A stretch of DNA of 64,000 nt from Streptomyces sp. NBC_00539 (GCF_036346105.1 NZ_CP107811.1:6281501-6345500), one strand, 5' to 3'; shown: positions 14,285-22,856, counted from the stretch's first letter. A program made the numbers and translations. The notes: generated from the sequence alone by a model not told the origin.

Positions 14285-15202
14285 ATGCCTCGCTCCGCCG
14301 CAGTTGTAGACCCGGTCCGCACCACAGACCTGAAGGACGCACCGGCCACAGGCCGTACGACCGAGGAACCCGAGGGCCGACTGCCGCGGATCGCCGACGC
14401 CCGCGAGGTGGCCCCGTCGGACGCGCGGCAGCTCTCGCGCGTCTTCCTGCTGCGGCTGCGCTCGCTGGAGGAGGGCACCCCGGAGTACCAGTACGCGCGC
14501 AACACGCTGATTGAGATGAACGTCTCACTGGTCCACTTCGCCGCCCGCCGCTTCCGCGCCCGTTCCGCCGGCGGCGGCGTCGACATGGACGACATCCTCC
14601 AGGTGGGGACGATCGGCCTGATCAAGGCGATCGACCGGTTCGACCCCGAGCGCGAGGTGGAGTTCGCCACGCTGGCGCTCCCCTTCATCACCGGCGAGAT
14701 CAAGCGGTACTTCCGCGACACCACCTGGGCCGTGCACGTCCCGCGGCGCCTGCAGGAGCTGCGCACGGAACTCGCCAAGAGCCGGGAGGCCCTCACCGAC
14801 CTCCTCGGCCGTGCCCCGACCGTCAAGGAACTCGCCCAGGACCTCGAACTGAGCGAGGAGGAGGTCGTGGAGGGGCTGGTCGCCGCCAACGGCTACACCA
14901 GTGACTCCCTCGACGCCTCCGCCGGCTCGGAAGAGGACTCCGCCTCGGGCCGCAGGACCCGGTCACTGGCCGACACCCTCGGCGAAGCCGACTTCGCCAT
15001 GGAACTCTTCGAGGAGTTCCACACCCTCGCCCCCCTGCTGGCCGAACTCGACGAGCGGGACCGCCGCATCCTGCAGATGCGCTTCGGAGAGGAGAAGACC
15101 CAGGCCGAGATCGGAGCCGAGCTGGGCATCTCCCAGATGCAGGTGTCGCGCCTGCTGTCCCGCACCCTGGCGCGGCTGCGCAGCGGCATGCTCGCCTCCT
15201 GA
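14285..15202 (+). CDS. RNA polymerase sigma factor, SigB/SigF/SigG family
   Basis: 305-residue stress sigma factor. Region 2 begins near DARQLSRVFLLRLRSLEEG and includes NTLIEMNVSLVHFAARRFR and DDILQVGTIGLIKAIDRFDPE; region 3 has PRRLQELRTELAKSREALTD; region 4 has LDERDRRILQMRFGEEKTQAEIGAELGISQMQVSRLLSRTL. It directs RNA polymerase to SigB-type promoters (GNNT-N14-16-GGGTAY in S. coelicolor). GGGAGGAAAGG precedes the ATG. Divergent from the poly-HAMP kinase and upstream of MEDS/STAS/RsbW-like partners, which fits partner-switching control. A candidate target promoter (GCGT, 15 nt, GGGTAC at 19993-20017) lies in front of the vanZ-like gene. Confidence 0.92.
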   Translation: MPRSAAVVDPVRTTDLKDAPATGRTTEEPEGRLPRIADAREVAPSDARQLSRVFLLRLRSLEEGTPEYQYARNTLIEMNVSLVHFAARRFRARSAGGGVDMDDILQVGTIGLIKAIDRFDPEREVEFATLALPFITGEIKRYFRDTTWAVHVPRRLQELRTELAKSREALTDLLGRAPTVKELAQDLELSEEEVVEGLVAANGYTSDSLDASAGSEEDSASGRRTRSLADTLGEADFAMELFEEFHTLAPLLAELDERDRRILQMRFGEEKTQAEIGAELGISQMQVSRLLSRTLARLRSGMLAS

Positions 15203-15309
15203 ATCCTGTCCGCACATCCCGCCGAGGCGGCGGGCGGGCCGGTGCCGACAAGGACCGGCGGTAGCCTTGTCACTCGACCCGGCCAACCGCCCGCCCCCGG
15301 AGGGAAGAC

Positions 15310-16200
15310 GTGACCCCGCCCCCTCGTCACAGCCGGTACCCGGCTGCCCGTGGTGAGCATTCCTCCTTCGCCTACGACAGCGACCTGGCGTGGGCGGACA
15401 CCGTGGTGCGCTTCGTGAGCAACGGCCTGGAGCGCGGCCAGCGCGTCTGGTACAGCGCCGACAGCACCGAGCCCAGCGCCGTCATCGACGTACTGCGACG
15501 CGGCCACATCGACGTCGACGGGGCCCGCCGGGACGCCCGCCTGAGCGTGACCGGAACGGAACGGTCCTACCTGCGCCGCGTCCCCTTCGACCCGGACTGG
15601 GTCATCTCCATGTTCCGCGCGGCCTGTACCGAAGCCCTCGCCGACGGCCACACGGGCCTGCGGGTCCTCGGTGAGATGTCCTGGTCGGCGCGCGAGGGGG
15701 CGGACGTCGACCGCATCCTGGAATCGGAACTGCGCCTGGACCGCGAGGTCTACGCGGACCTCCCGCTCACCGGGCTCTGCCTCTTCGACCGCCGCCTGAT
15801 CCCCGGGCCGACCGCCGACCTGCTCACCCGGGCCCACACCGCCTGCGCCGACGTCCCCCGGCCCCCGGCCGACGGCCTGAGAACCCTGCCGGCCGCCCTG
15901 GCCGCCGTCCCGATGCGGGACCGCTCCGGAATCCGGCTGTGCGGCAGCGGCGACGTCGACTCCCGCCACATCCTGCGTTCCGCGCTCGCCGCCCTCGCGC
16001 GGATGCCCGGTCCCATCGTCCACCTCGACCTGTCCGCGGTGACCTTCCTCGACCCCGGCGCCGTCGCCGTGCTCGTGGACGTCTCGAACTCACTGACCGG
16101 GAAGGGCCGGAGCCTCCTTCTCCACAAGCCCCCGTACTCGCTGCGCAAAGTGGCCGAGTTGTTTCCGGAGGAATGTGCCGCGCTGGAGGTCGCAGCATGA
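15310..16200 (+). CDS. MEDS-domain sensor fused to STAS domain
   Basis: 296 residues. Residues about 17-180 match the MEDS (methanogen/methylotroph DcmR sensory) domain, starting EHSSFAYDSDLAWADTVVRF; residues about 205-290 are a STAS fold with HLDLSAVTFLDPGAVAVLVD. In this STAS the usual phosphorylatable Ser position reads DPG rather than DSSG, so it may not be phosphorylated like SpoIIAA. GTG start behind GGAGGGAAG. The next gene starts in its stop codon (ATGA), so the products probably act together. Confidence 0.82.
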   Translation: MTPPPRHSRYPAARGEHSSFAYDSDLAWADTVVRFVSNGLERGQRVWYSADSTEPSAVIDVLRRGHIDVDGARRDARLSVTGTERSYLRRVPFDPDWVISMFRAACTEALADGHTGLRVLGEMSWSAREGADVDRILESELRLDREVYADLPLTGLCLFDRRLIPGPTADLLTRAHTACADVPRPPADGLRTLPAALAAVPMRDRSGIRLCGSGDVDSRHILRSALAALARMPGPIVHLDLSAVTFLDPGAVAVLVDVSNSLTGKGRSLLLHKPPYSLRKVAELFPEECAALEVAA

Positions 16201-17153
16201 TCGTCACCCCTGTTCCGGCGGCCGCAGAGCCCGCCGACTTCATCCATCCCGCCCTCTTCTACCGGGACCTGGAGGAGTACACGGCCGGTGTCGGCGCCTT
16301 CGTGCGCGCGGCTGTGGCGGCGCAGGAGCCGGTCCTCCTCGCCGTGCCGGGCCCGCAGCTCGACGCCCTGCGCGAGAGCCTGGGCAGCGACGCCGACGGC
16401 ATCGACTGCGTGGACATGAGGGAGCTGGGCCGCAACCCCGGCCGGATCCTGGCCGCCCTCCAGGGCTTCGCGGACCGCAACCCCGGCCGGGCCCCGCGCA
16501 TCGTCGGAGAGCCGATCTGGCCGGGCCGCACCGAAGGCGAGATCCTCGAAGCCACCCGTCACGAGGCGCTCATCAACACCGCTTTCGCCGGACGGCCCGC
16601 CACCATCCTCTGCCCGTACGACCTCTCCGGTCTGTCGTCGCAGGTGGTGGCCGATGCCCGGCGCACCCACCCCACGGTGATCGAGGACGGCCGGGACGCC
16701 GTCAGCCCCCACTACACGGACGCCGACGTCGTCTGTTCGGACTGCGACCTCCCGTTTCCCGAGCCCGGCGACGAGCCCCTCCTCCTGGAATACTCCGGCG
16801 GCGGGCTCGCCCAGGTCCGCGAACACGCCGAGAACTGGGTCCGCGGGGCGGATCTCGAACCGGCCCGGCGGGGCGACTTCGTACTCGCCGTCAGCGAAGC
16901 GGCCGCCAACTCCCTGGCCCACGGAGGCGGCAAGGGCACGCTGCGGCTGTGGAGCACGGCCGCGGGCGGCGTCGTCGCGGAGATCCGGGACGGCGGCCGG
17001 CTCTCCAACGCCCTCGCCGGCCGCCGGCGCCCGTCCCTGACGTCCGGCAACGGCGGCCGCGGCCTGTGGATGATCCACCAGCTCTGCGACCTGGTCGAGA
17101 TCCGGGCCCTGGAATCCGGTCTCACCCTGCGCCTCCACGTCAGCGGCATCTGA
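16197..17153 (+). CDS. RsbA-like anti-sigma regulator: MEDS plus RsbW-type ATPase
   Basis: 318 residues. N-terminal MEDS domain (about 15-190, FIHPALFYRDLEEYTAGVG) is fused to a GHKL ATPase (about 205-315) with N box GDFVLAVSEAAANSLAHGG and G2 box GNGGRGLWMIHQL. Proteins of this design are called anti-sigma factor RsbA family. The paralogous MEDS-STAS protein directly upstream overlaps by ATGA, giving a sensor pair with opposite output domains. Probably a kinase/anti-sigma factor for the nearby SigB-type sigma factor. Confidence 0.85.
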   Translation: MIVTPVPAAAEPADFIHPALFYRDLEEYTAGVGAFVRAAVAAQEPVLLAVPGPQLDALRESLGSDADGIDCVDMRELGRNPGRILAALQGFADRNPGRAPRIVGEPIWPGRTEGEILEATRHEALINTAFAGRPATILCPYDLSGLSSQVVADARRTHPTVIEDGRDAVSPHYTDADVVCSDCDLPFPEPGDEPLLLEYSGGGLAQVREHAENWVRGADLEPARRGDFVLAVSEAAANSLAHGGGKGTLRLWSTAAGGVVAEIRDGGRLSNALAGRRRPSLTSGNGGRGLWMIHQLCDLVEIRALESGLTLRLHVSGI

Positions 17154-17248
17154 CCCCGCGCAGGGCGGCGGCCCGCGGGGCTCCCCGGCCGCCACCGGCG
17201 CCTGTAAAGTTGCGCCAGTACGGCACGAGGGGCGACGGAGAGGCTGAC

Positions 17249-17650
17249 GTGGGAACTGGCAACCCGGGAGAGGACGAAGTGACTCCACAGGGGGGCACGG
17301 CCACAGACGGACCGCACGGAGCCGGGCTCCGCACGAGCGGGACGGGCGCGGTGGTGTGCGCGATCACCGGAGACCTGGACCTGGACGGCCTCGGCGCCGT
17401 GCGGCCGCTCTTGGAGCAGGCCGTCCGGTCGGGCGCGAACCGGCTGGTCATCGATCTGACGGACCTGGGCTTCTGCGACTCCTCGGGCCTCAACCTGCTG
17501 CTCGCGGCGCGTCTGGACGCGGAGAAGGCCGGCCTCGGGGTGCGACTGGCCGCACCCACCCAGCAGCTCCTGAGGCTCCTGGAGATCACCGGCGCGGACA
17601 CCGTGTTCACCATCGACACCACCGTCGACGCCGCACTCACCGCGCCTTGA
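17249..17650 (+). CDS. STAS-domain anti-sigma factor antagonist
   Basis: Small STAS protein (about 133 residues) with the classical site DLTDLGFCDSSGLNLLLAAR, whose first Ser after Asp is the phosphorylated residue in SpoIIAA/RsbV. It would bind an RsbW-like ATPase when unphosphorylated and so free the sigma factor. Two GTG starts are possible (17249 and 17279), each with a GGAGAGG-like ribosome site five bases before it. Confidence 0.87.
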   Translation: MGTGNPGEDEVTPQGGTATDGPHGAGLRTSGTGAVVCAITGDLDLDGLGAVRPLLEQAVRSGANRLVIDLTDLGFCDSSGLNLLLAARLDAEKAGLGVRLAAPTQQLLRLLEITGADTVFTIDTTVDAALTAP

Positions 17651-17851
17651 GCCCGCTCGTGCCCGCCGCGCGTCCTGCCCGCGCGACCCAGCGGCACTGC
17701 GCCGATCGGAGTACCCACGTGTCCGGGTGGTCAGACCGGGCATACGCAACACCTGAGGCACCGAGGGCGGATCCGCCCCGGCCCGTTGCCCGGCCGAACC
17801 GGCCATTCGCGATACACGTCGATCAGCGTCACAGACGGGGGTGAGACCACA

Positions 17852-18343
17852 GTGAAGACCATCGGATCGGACACCAGCGATCCACTGCCCACCGGACCAC
17901 CGGTCATGGGCCAGCGCCGTCGGCTCACCCTCAGCGGTACCAGCGGCCAGGTCGCCAAGGGCCGTGAGTTCGCGAAGCAGGTGCTGCGCGACTGGGGCTG
18001 GGACGGCACCGAGACCGCCGACGACGCCCTGCTCATCGTCTCCGAGCTGGTGACCAACGCCGGCGTCCACGCGGGCGGCTGCCACCAGCTGCTGCTGGTC
18101 GCCGGGGAATCCCTGCGCATCGAGGTGTTCGACGGGGACCCCGAGCCTCCCCGTCCGCGCGAGAGGCACCAGCGGGGGACCCCCGGAGGGCAGGGGCTGT
18201 ACATCGTGCAGCGCCTCTCCGACCGCTGGGGCACCGTCCCGCACGACACCGGCAAGTCCGTCTTCGCCGAGATCGAAGCGGACCGGCTGGTCACCGGACG
18301 GCCCGCGCCCAAGCCGGCGCCGCCGGAGGCCTCCCTCAACTGA
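17852..18343 (+). CDS. RsbW-like ATP-binding protein
   Basis: 163-residue GHKL ATPase, with N box ALLIVSELVTNAGVHAGG, G1 box VFDGDPEPPRPR and G2 box GGQGLYIVQRLSD. Same class as the protein at 7042-7479. GTG 17852 follows GGGGGTGAG. Likely partner of the STAS protein immediately upstream; a perfect hairpin downstream ends the transcription unit. Confidence 0.82.
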   Translation: MKTIGSDTSDPLPTGPPVMGQRRRLTLSGTSGQVAKGREFAKQVLRDWGWDGTETADDALLIVSELVTNAGVHAGGCHQLLLVAGESLRIEVFDGDPEPPRPRERHQRGTPGGQGLYIVQRLSDRWGTVPHDTGKSVFAEIEADRLVTGRPAPKPAPPEASLN

Positions 18344-18412
18344 GGACGGCCGAGGGCGAGCGGGGACTCCGCCGAGGACGAGCGCGCGCCCACCGGGCGC
18401 CGCGCACAGCAT

Positions 18413-18457
18413 CGCCGGGGCCGCCCGCCTCCCTCGGGGGAGCGGGCGGCCCCGGCG
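18413..18457. terminator. Bidirectional hairpin terminator between rsbW-like gene and dps
   Basis: Perfect 16-bp GC stem (18413-18428 with 18442-18457) around CTCCCTCGGGGGA, which can pair further. Placed between convergent genes, without a T-tract, as usual in Streptomyces. Confidence 0.8.
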
Positions 18458-18469
18458 TGCCTACCGGGA

Positions 18470-19048
18470 TCAGGCCGTCCGGCGGGCGTCCCGCAGTGCC
18501 TGATCGGCCGCTTCGTCCAGGGTGTGGGCGCCGGCCGTGCTCAGGCGCCCGCCGCTGCTCTCCAGGTGTGCGCGGACGAACCACTGGAAGAGCTCCAGCT
18601 GCGCCAGCTGGCCGATGAGCATGTCCTGCGTGACCGGGTCCAGCTCATCGGTGGTCTTCATCGCGGCCCGGTGGTCCTCGATGACACCCGCGTAGACCAA
18701 GTCCAGCGCGCCGAGGTGGGCGACGGCGTCGGCCCGGCCCACGTCGTAGTCGTCCCAGGTCCGCTCGGCCACCAGTGCGCCCGGGGTGCCGGCGGGGACG
18801 CCGCCGAGGGTGGAGATGCGTTCCGCGGTGGTGTCGATCATCTCCCGTACCGCGTCCACCTGGGGGTCCAGCATCTCGTGGACGGCGATGAAGTGGGGTC
18901 CCACCACGTTCCAGTGGACGTGCTTGAGCGTCAGCGCCAGGTCGTTGAGCGAGTGCAGCCGCATGCGCAGCACCTCGACGACGCGGACGGCCTCCTCCTT
19001 CGACATCCCCGGCACGGTGTAGTGCGGGGTGGGGGTGTGCTCAGCCAT
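18470..19048 (-). CDS. dps: Dps-family ferritin-like DNA-protection protein
   Basis: 192-residue Dps. The ferroxidase-centre segment is seen as LTLKHVHWNVVGPHFIAVHEMLDPQVDAVREMIDTTAERI, with the His/Asp/Glu residues that sit at the dimer interface. These proteins oxidise and store iron with peroxide and compact DNA in stress or stationary phase. N-terminal tail short (about 15 residues). Dps genes are classical SigB targets in Streptomyces, in keeping with the neighbourhood. Confidence 0.92.
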   Translation of the reverse strand: MAEHTPTPHYTVPGMSKEEAVRVVEVLRMRLHSLNDLALTLKHVHWNVVGPHFIAVHEMLDPQVDAVREMIDTTAERISTLGGVPAGTPGALVAERTWDDYDVGRADAVAHLGALDLVYAGVIEDHRAAMKTTDELDPVTQDMLIGQLAQLELFQWFVRAHLESSGGRLSTAGAHTLDEAADQALRDARRTA

Positions 19049-19178
19049 GACGAAACTCCGAATCTGTACTGATGGGCGTTGTTCACCGTCTGCCTAGTTT
19101 GCCCCGATTCATGCATAGGGCACGCGGTCGCCGCGCGGTGACGGCCGCGAGGGGGTGCAGCGGCGTCGTCGCCGTCGG

Positions 19179-19403
19179 CTACGCGGCAGCCGTGCTCATC
19201 TCCTGACGGCCCGTCGGCACCTCGCGCTCGGCCAGTACCTCGGCCGCGGCCAGGGCGTCCTCGATCGTGGTCGTCGCCGTCGTGACGCAGAGGGTGTACG
19301 AGACCTGCTCCAGCTCCTGCCGCGCGGCAGCGGAGTCCTGGCCGGCCAGGGAGGCGTACCGGGCGAGGAGGGAGCGGACGACGATCGGGGACGGCATCAA
19401 CAT
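19179..19403 (-). CDS. DUF5133 domain protein
   Basis: 74-residue paralogue of the 6594-6821 product: MLMPSPIVVRSLLARYASL, then LEQVSYTLCVTTATTTIEDALAAAE. AAAGGACC lies before the ATG. Function unknown. About 130 bp separates it from dps and about 230 bp from the next divergent gene. Confidence 0.8.
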   Translation of the reverse strand: MLMPSPIVVRSLLARYASLAGQDSAAARQELEQVSYTLCVTTATTTIEDALAAAEVLAEREVPTGRQEMSTAAA

Positions 19404-19630
19404 GGAAGGTCCTTTCGGGCCGGTTCACGGGACTGATCACCGAGGTGCCCCCGAAAGCCGAAATGATGCGCGGACCCCGTGCGGGCGTACGGGCGCTGTC
19501 CCGTGCGGCCGTACGGTGCTCCGGTCGTGCCCGGCCGGCATGCCCTGCGCGTGACCGGGCAGACGCGCCGAGGAGACGCCCCGCTCGCACGCGGGGCGGG
19601 CCGCGGCGAACCCGGGGAGGCGGGGTACGT

Positions 19631-19969
19631 ATGGCGACGCGATCCACGAACCGCAGTGGCGAAGAGATGGTCGGAACCCGCCGCCGAGCCGACATCGAAC
19701 GGGAGTGCAGAAGGCTGGAGCGGACGACTCCCTTCGCCCGCGGCGCCGCCAGCGGATACCTGTGGGCGCTCGGACGGGACCGCGAGGGCCCGGTCACGGG
19801 CGTGCACGCCGAAGGTCCGCCCGGCATGGACCTGCTGACCGCGGAGGTGGACGCTGCGGTCGTACGGCTGGAGGAACAGCCGCAGAGCTCCGTGCCGCAC
19901 GACCACATCCAGGGCGTGCACGACGCCCTCGCCTGGGTCTGCGGCCACACCGAGGCCCGCCCGTCCTGA
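19631..19969 (+). CDS. Hypothetical protein (112 aa)
   Basis: Hydrophilic protein starting MATRSTNRSGEEMVGTRRR, with TPFARGAASGYLWALGRDREGPVTG, a MDLLTAEVDAAVVRLEE helix and a C-terminal HDHIQGVHDALAWVCGHT helix. No family recognised with confidence. GGGGAGG lies 8-13 bases before the ATG. Confidence 0.6.
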   Translation: MATRSTNRSGEEMVGTRRRADIERECRRLERTTPFARGAASGYLWALGRDREGPVTGVHAEGPPGMDLLTAEVDAAVVRLEEQPQSSVPHDHIQGVHDALAWVCGHTEARPS

Positions 19970-20027
19970 GTCAACTCATCTGCGTTCAGGGCGCGTTGGG
20001 CGCCGCCGCCGGGGTACAAGGGCCCGC

Positions 20028-20627
20028 ATGACATCGAGGCCCCTATGGTTGCGGCGTACGAGGAAGACCGGCGGGACGATCGCCCCGGGCGGAGTGCGCG
20101 ACCGGCCCCCCGTGCCGTTCGGCCGGCCCCCGGCGTCTCCGGTGGTCCGGGCGCTGGCCATGGCCGGCGCCTTCGCGGCGACCGTACTGTTCAGCGTGGT
20201 GCTGGCCCGCCTGACGCTGGAGCCCTCCGCCGCCTCCGTGGCCCTCGTGCACAGCAACGTGCACCCCGGCCGCTCCATCAGCGCCTACCTGGAGGGGGCT
20301 TCCGTCCGCGAAGCCGCACGCCAGCTCGGCGGCAACGTGCTGCTCGGCGTGCCGCTCGGGGTACTGCTCCCCGTGCTCGTCCCGCAGGCCCGCGGACTGC
20401 TGCGGGTCGCGGTCGTGACGGCGGCCCTGATGACGCTGGTGGAGCTGATCCAGGGCGCGCTGGTGAGCGGGCGTGCGTTCGACGTCGACGACGTCATCCT
20501 GAACACGACGGGCGCGCTCCTCGGGTACCTGCTGATCGGACGGCGCCTCGGCCGCGCCGTGCATCCGCGGCGCCGGCACTGGTGGCACCGCAGGCCGCGC
20601 CCGGTCGAGGCGGGTACGGGGGAGTGA
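20028..20627 (+). CDS. VanZ-like membrane protein
   Basis: 199 residues, membrane protein of the VanZ family, with hydrophobic segments near 41-62, 103-123, 126-145 and 155-171 and the family motif VELIQGALVSGRAFDVDDVILNTTGALLGYL. VanZ proteins confer modest teicoplanin resistance in some hosts; most actinobacterial members are of unknown role. A SigB-like promoter (GCGT-N15-GGGTAC) ends only 10 bases before the ATG, but AAGGG also lies there as a ribosome site, so the promoter reading is weak. Confidence 0.8.
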   Translation: MTSRPLWLRRTRKTGGTIAPGGVRDRPPVPFGRPPASPVVRALAMAGAFAATVLFSVVLARLTLEPSAASVALVHSNVHPGRSISAYLEGASVREAARQLGGNVLLGVPLGVLLPVLVPQARGLLRVAVVTAALMTLVELIQGALVSGRAFDVDDVILNTTGALLGYLLIGRRLGRAVHPRRRHWWHRRPRPVEAGTGE

Positions 20628-20651
20628 GGTTCCGGCGGCGACCGGGGGCCC

Positions 20652-20879
20652 TCACTGCAGCGGGCGGGCCTCCAGGGCCGAAACGGGGTCCTGGTGGCCG
20701 CCGGACGGCAGCATCCGCACCTCGCCGCGGTCGCTGATCTCCGCCCGTACGATGCCGGTCCGGTCCTCGTACACGGGGTGGCCGCCCGGTCCCGTCAGCT
20801 GGGTCCGGGACACGACCACGGTGTCCGGATCCGCCCCCGGCTCGCCGGGAAGCACCAGTTCGTAGCGCTCGGCGCTCAC
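20652..20879 (-). CDS. Small hypothetical protein, DUF6296-like
   Basis: 75 residues, starting SAERYELVLPGEPGADPDTV after the GTG; contains GPGGHPVYEDRTGIVRAEIS. From memory it resembles DUF6296 proteins of Streptomyces, all of unknown role. GTG 20879 has AAGGAGG seven bases before it. Convergent with the vanZ-like gene. Confidence 0.65.
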   Translation of the reverse strand: MSAERYELVLPGEPGADPDTVVVSRTQLTGPGGHPVYEDRTGIVRAEISDRGEVRMLPSGGHQDPVSALEARPLQ

Positions 20880-20938
20880 CTGGGGCCTCCTTCCGTACGG
20901 CCCTTCGAGGGCTCCTCCTCCCATGATGGTCGAAGGGG

Positions 20939-20968
20939 CCGGGCGGCGCGCGAGGGGGCGCCGCCCGG
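20939..20968 (-). terminator. Hairpin downstream of the NlpC/P60 gene
   Basis: Perfect 11-bp stem CCGGGCGGCGC/GCGCCGCCCGG. It lies just downstream of the leftward NlpC/P60 gene and before the next leftward gene. A 13-bp direct duplication (GCTGTCAGCCCGC twice) sits at the NlpC stop codon. Confidence 0.65.
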
Positions 20969-20995
20969 CGCGGGGAGCGCTGTCAGCCCGCGCTG

Positions 20996-21496
20996 TCAGC
21001 CCGCGCGTCCGTACCGCACGTCGGAGGTCCAGATCCGGTCGAGGCGTACCCGGCCCCCCGGCCGGGGGGCGTGCCAGATCTTGCCGCCCCCGGCGTAGAT
21101 GCCGACGTGCCCCATGGTGGCTCCCCGGGGGAAGAAGACGAGGTCGCCGGGTGCCCGCTGCACGGGTGGGATGTGGCGGGTCTGTTCGTACTGTTGTTCC
21201 GCGGTGCGCGGCAGCCGGCGTCCCGCCTTGCGGAACGCGTAGAAGGTCAGTCCCGAGCAGTCGAAGCGTTTGGGCCCCGCGGCGCCGTAGGCGTACGGGG
21301 CCCCCCGTTTGGAGGCGGCCACCGCGACGGCTCTTACGCCATGCGATACGGCGGCCTGGGCCGGTGAGGCGCTGCCGGTCACCGTCGAGGCGGCGAGGAA
21401 CAGGCCGAGGAAGGACAGGGCGAGGACTCGGGGCGAGGCGGCCGGGGGCCTGGGTTCTCCGGGTGAATGCGCGTCTTCCGTTCCGTAGGGGGCCAT
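20996..21496 (-). CDS. Secreted NlpC/P60 family cell-wall hydrolase
   Basis: 166 residues. A long signal peptide (hydrophobic core VLALSFLGLFLAAS, cleavage likely after SPAQA) precedes an NlpC/P60 domain with catalytic Cys in KRFDCSGLTFYAF, His in GATMGHVGIYAGGGKIWHAP and a supporting polar residue later. Such enzymes cut gamma-D-Glu-meso-Dap or related peptide bonds in peptidoglycan. Start ATG 21496 follows GGAGG; the open frame upstream is spurious. The 170-bp leader is unusually AT-rich for this genome. Confidence 0.9.
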   Translation of the reverse strand: MAPYGTEDAHSPGEPRPPAASPRVLALSFLGLFLAASTVTGSASPAQAAVSHGVRAVAVAASKRGAPYAYGAAGPKRFDCSGLTFYAFRKAGRRLPRTAEQQYEQTRHIPPVQRAPGDLVFFPRGATMGHVGIYAGGGKIWHAPRPGGRVRLDRIWTSDVRYGRAG

Positions 21497-21671
21497 CGTG
21501 ATACCTCCGCATTGGGTTGCAGGAACAGCCCCGGTCCGGGGGCTGGTCTTGATTGACATGCGCTTGGCTCTCGACGGCCGACCAGTCTTCCCCCCGATCG
21601 GGAGATTTCTGGTGATTTGGCATCCCATGCGGTGTATCGGTTACGTAAAGAGACGGGTCTCCGCTTTCCGG

Positions 21672-22058
21672 CTACGCAAAGTCACGGCCGCCCGGATGCC
21701 GGCGCCTCCTCCCGACGGTGGCCGTGGTCGTCCCCGTCAACTCGAACAGGCGCCGCACCTGCGGCGAACGCACTCCGGTCACGCGCAGGGCCCGGCCGTG
21801 GGTGCGGGCGTGCCGCTCCGCGGCGAGCAGCACGTTCAACCCCGAGCAGTCGCAGAAGGAGACCCCGCTGAGATCGGCCTCGACCCGCGTCACACCGTCG
21901 CAGAGCGCCGCCCGGAGTGCCTCGGCCAGCAGCGGAGCGGTCGCGATGTCGATCTCCCCCGTGACCGACACGGTGGTGCGGCCGTCGCGGCGGCTCGTGG
22001 TGACGGCCGCCGCGAGCTCCTGCGGCGTCGGACCGGGCTCGTACGGACGCGTGGACAT
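21672..22058 (-). CDS. STAS-domain anti-sigma factor antagonist
   Basis: 128-residue STAS protein with VTGEIDIATAPLLAEALR and the phospho-site region DLSGVSFCDCSGLNVLLAA. Start at ATG 22058 with AAGGAG before it. Second RsbV-like protein in the island. It lies 3' of the HSP18 regulator gene on the same strand with a 43-bp gap, so a shared transcript is possible. Confidence 0.85.
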   Translation of the reverse strand: MSTRPYEPGPTPQELAAAVTTSRRDGRTTVSVTGEIDIATAPLLAEALRAALCDGVTRVEADLSGVSFCDCSGLNVLLAAERHARTHGRALRVTGVRSPQVRRLFELTGTTTATVGRRRRHPGGRDFA

Positions 22059-22101
22059 CCCTCGCTCCTTCCTCCTCACCGCGGGTCGGGGGCTGTGCCC
22101 C

Positions 22102-22785
22102 TCAGGTCTCGCGGCGCTGGGTGTCGCTGTCCTGGCGCAGCCGGTGCGTGTGGCGGGTCATCTCGTCGATGCGCTCGGCGAGTTCGGAGTGTTCGGGGCG
22201 CAGGTGGCGCCGGGTGTCGGTGAGGGGGCGGACGAGGTGCGACGCGTCGTCGCGGGCGAGTGCCCGGTTGAGCTCGCCCAGCTGCCGGTCCGCGCTGGCG
22301 GGCAGGTCGGTCAGGGCGGTGACCTGCCCGGCGAGCCGGCGCAGGCCCGCGGCGTTGTCCCGGGCCCATGCGGTGACGGTGCGATCGGCCGCCCGCCGGT
22401 CGCGCACCGCCTGTACCCGCTGCTCACCGGTGACCCCCGCCTCGCCGGGGCGCTGGCGCAGGTAGCGCCGCTCGGCGGCCTGGCGGCTGGCCACGCCGAG
22501 GGGCCCGGCCAGGTCCGCCCAGCTGGCGCCGGCTTCCCGGGCGGTTTCGATCAGGCCGGTCTCCCAGCCGGCCAGCTGCTCCCGTACCTGGCGCAGCAAC
22601 AGGAGGGAGGCCAGGGCCGGGTGGGGTCCGTCCGTGGTCCCGGAGGGGGCGCCGCCCGGCTCCCCGCCGTCGGTTCTCTGGGCCTCCCGGACGGCCCGGT
22701 CGATGGTTTCCAGGGCCGCTGCCGCGGCGAGGAACGAGGCCGGGCCCGTCCCCGCTCGGGGCTCGGGCTGCGCGGATGCGGTCAT
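22102..22785 (-). CDS. HSP18 transcriptional regulator-type protein
   Basis: 227-residue protein beginning MTASAQPEPRAGTGPASFLA, matching what Streptomyces annotations call HSP18 transcriptional regulator. A helix-turn-helix-like segment is seen at ETAREAGASWADLAGPLGVASRQAAERRYL, which recalls the DNA-reading part of this family. It is divergent from hsp18 and two 19-bp inverted repeats of the RheA-operator type lie in between. I infer autoregulation and heat-sensitive repression of hsp18; RheA itself is a different-looking small protein, so homology to RheA is not claimed. Confidence 0.75.
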   Translation of the reverse strand: MTASAQPEPRAGTGPASFLAAAAALETIDRAVREAQRTDGGEPGGAPSGTTDGPHPALASLLLLRQVREQLAGWETGLIETAREAGASWADLAGPLGVASRQAAERRYLRQRPGEAGVTGEQRVQAVRDRRAADRTVTAWARDNAAGLRRLAGQVTALTDLPASADRQLGELNRALARDDASHLVRPLTDTRRHLRPEHSELAERIDEMTRHTHRLRQDSDTQRRET

Positions 22786-22811
22786 GAGGCACTCTCCGGG
22801 GGTCTCGTCGT

Positions 22812-22830
22812 CGTCATCCTCCAGATGACG
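22812..22830. promoter_or_regulatory. Operator 1: CGTCATC-N5-GATGACG
   Basis: Perfect 7-bp inverted repeat with a 5-nt spacer. It matches, apart from the outermost base, the published S. albus RheA operator TGTCATC-N5-GATGACA. It lies just upstream of the leftward HSP18 regulator start. Confidence 0.75.
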
Positions 22831-22837
22831 TCTGACT

Positions 22838-22856
22838 TGTCATCGTCTGGACGACA
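22838..22856. promoter_or_regulatory. Operator 2: TGTCATC-N5-GACGACA
   Basis: Second 19-bp inverted repeat, one mismatch from the RheA consensus. Its centre is 26 bp from operator 1. It sits 68 bp upstream of the hsp18 ATG, suited to repress the rightward promoter. Confidence 0.75.

Noticed and set aside
19993-20017. SigB-type promoter GCGT-N15-GGGTAC before the vanZ-like gene
   Set aside because: Matches the consensus but ends 10 bp before the ATG and overlaps a plausible ribosome site. Mentioned in the gene entry only.
21497-21672. Possible c-di-AMP (ydaO) riboswitch before the NlpC/P60 gene
   Set aside because: The leader is long, AT-rich and precedes a cell-wall hydrolase, as for ydaO switches, but the conserved core and the terminal GACAGCUAACC-like part are not found. 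I could not support it.
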